In this document: piece by piece, positions 62,826 through 64,000 of the stretch
Layout: every line of letters starts with the position of its first letter
How positions within the stretch are numbered: position 1 is the first letter of the stretch
From: Natrinema mahii
Lineage (GTDB): Archaea; Halobacteriota; Halobacteria; Halobacteriales; Natrialbaceae
Assembly (NCBI GenBank): GCA_000690595.2
Contig: JHUT02000001.1
Span: forward strand, 855,388-919,387
Length of the DNA stretch: 64,000 bases
Direction: 5' to 3'
Made by a program: the position numbers and the translations under genes
Notes under the pieces: generated by a model
The model's input: only the letters and a program-made list of their open reading frames with translations
Database searches by the model: none
What the model was told of the DNA's origin: nothing

Positions 62826-63860
62826 TCAGTAGTACCCGTATTCTCGACCGCCACCAGTCTGATCGCGAACACCATCACGATCAGCTCGCTGCCGCCATTC
62901 ATCAACTACATCATCACTGGGATCAGCTACTGTAAGTTCATATCTGGGCTGTCCAGATGACGCATTGGATAACCTCTCAAGATGAAGATAGCTATACGTA
63001 TAGTCATGTCCCGTAGGAAGATACACCGGAGTTATCTCTTGGCCAAATGGTGGGTCAGTAACCCGAGGACTCACTGAACAGTCTGTATGAGTGGTTCCAT
63101 TAAGCACCACCGTAATTTGGCCGTATTTCGCATCTATAAACGGGCTTAGCTCCGTATTTAACTCAATTTGGTTCCCTGATCCACCTGTCATCTTTCGTGT
63201 CTCAATCCACAAGTGATCAGCTTCACTCGCATGATTCACCGACCCTGATGATTCGTACTCCTCTATATCTGGGTTATCAGTGAGGTAGTCGTCTCGAATC
63301 TGATCATAGTCGCGCAGGAAATCACTTGTCACCTCTTGACTTCGATCCCATGCGGAGGCCCACCATCCGTCAAAGGCATCAAGATCATCTACTGTAAGTC
63401 CAGTATTGGTGGACTGCACCATACCGACTTCATAATTGGTCGGTCGGTCTTCAAGAGCTGATGCAGTCATATTTGCAGAGGTAGTTACAAGATGTGCCTC
63501 ATCACTTGAGGTAGACTCGATCATCGCGATCTTTGCATGGAACCGGGGACGACGATATAACGCATCTCGAGTTAGTTCACCACCAGGTATCAAAACACGA
63601 ACCTCACTATCCCGATGTTCCGAAAGCCTTCGAAGTGCGTCAGGTTCGGTAATACCTTGATCAAGCCCAATAATCCATTTTGAAGGAGCTTTGTCCCGCC
63701 AATCATCGCCATTATCATCTTCACAGAGGCTAGAAATCCCAGCTTCAGTCGCATATGCAAATCCTGCACGAACTTGGCGAGGTGCAGAAACATCATCTAC
63801 TGCTTCATGGATGCTTTCTCCGAGTTCGATGGGTTTCCCTGGGCCGCCTGTAAGGAACAT
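62826..63860 (-). CDS. Phospholipase D-like protein (NgoFVII-like)
   Basis: 344 residues. YRRPRFHAKIAMIES contains the HxK of PLD-type active sites and is followed by LVTTSANMTASALEDRPTNY EVGMV in two blocks, matching the single-HKD nuclease type found in NgoFVII-like restriction enzymes. Such proteins work as dimers. The C-terminal 120 residues are beta-rich. It may be a nuclease of a defence system; no methyltransferase partner adjoins it. Confidence 0.6.
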   Translation of the reverse strand: MFLTGGPGKPIELGESIHEAVDDVSAPRQVRAGFAYATEAGISSLCEDDNGDDWRDKAPSKWIIGLDQGITEPDALRRLSEHRDSEVRVLIPGGELTRDALYRRPRFHAKIAMIESTSSDEAHLVTTSANMTASALEDRPTNYEVGMVQSTNTGLTVDDLDAFDGWWASAWDRSQEVTSDFLRDYDQIRDDYLTDNPDIEEYESSGSVNHASEADHLWIETRKMTGGSGNQIELNTELSPFIDAKYGQITVVLNGTTHTDCSVSPRVTDPPFGQEITPVYLPTGHDYTYSYLHLERLSNASSGQPRYELTVADPSDDVVDEWRQRADRDGVRDQTGGGREYGYY

Positions 63861-64000
63861 ACACAGTCATCTTATTCGTCACTGAAATCGTTAACCAAAA
63901 CGGTGTATCACAGCGGCTCCTTCTTTTACACAGAATTGAGGGACACTTAATTCGCAGGCCAAAAACACCTTCATCAATAAGGTTCAGTACCTCACAAAGC
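63861..64000. other. Window end, no gene seen
   Basis: Short A+T-rich stretch that probably holds the promoter of the leftward PLD-like gene. No coding frame is visible before the edge. Confidence 0.35.

Overview
The window is chromosomal DNA of a halophilic archaeon (class Halobacteria). The proteins are strongly acidic, the host DNA is GC-rich, and the gene set is typical of the class: HalOD1, DUF106 beside cmk and cbf5, haloarchaeal pilins, CPxCG zinc-finger proteins, a fused CoxA/CoxC oxidase and TATA-like promoters close to start codons. A Natrinema/Haloterrigena-like member is likely, but that is inference.

Layout. (1) 1-6936 is host DNA: the N-terminal part of an Lhr-type helicase, a secreted thrombospondin-3-repeat metalloprotease, a HalOD1 protein, a pilin-like protein, two candidate structured RNAs, a small zinc-finger gene and two type IV pilin genes behind a long structured leader. 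(2) 6937-25904 is an integrated pleolipovirus-like provirus of about 19 kb. A 15-bp direct repeat bounds it, one copy being the 3' end of tRNA-Pro(GGG). It carries an integrase beside attL, PadR-type and phiH1-like regulators around an operator-like repeat, an Orc1/Cdc6 protein, a virion module (VP3-like membrane protein, two spike-like proteins, two further membrane proteins, VP8-like ATPase), a long protein possibly used in replication, and a chain of overlapping small zinc-finger and nuclease-like genes. It also holds unexpected cargo: three pilin genes whose promoter, leader and N-terminus form a long inverted repeat with the host pilin operon next door, a degenerate LAGLIDADG-type DNA-binding protein, and an A+T-rich pair of Tat-exported proteins.

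(3) 25907-46470 is host core: tRNA-Pro, cbf5, cmk, DUF106 and adk (the set split by an inserted surface VWA protein), then an aerobic terminal oxidase region (coxB, fused coxAC, coxD, with a ferredoxin, a membrane-anchored subtilase and two membrane proteins), and a cell-surface glycan region (methyltransferase-like/kinase fusion and two tandem flippases). (4) From about 47,000 to the end, base composition drops and the genes are of plasmid or virus type: a primase-polymerase/helicase interrupted by a one-base frameshift, an iteron-rich origin-like region next to its start, two copies of a two-hairpin element with tiny open frames, many small zinc-finger genes, a Type IIG restriction-modification enzyme, a PLD-like protein, a DUF2971 protein and a compact tyrosine recombinase. 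I could not find the boundaries of this second element.

The genes work together in modules. The provirus has a lysogeny switch at 8500-8730, a mirror-symmetric divergent promoter at 13320-13440 that drives the virion genes, and a leftward gene chain at 21935-25797. The most unusual point is that a virus carries a pilin operon homologous and inverted relative to the host copy. Recombination between the two would flip attL and the integrase.
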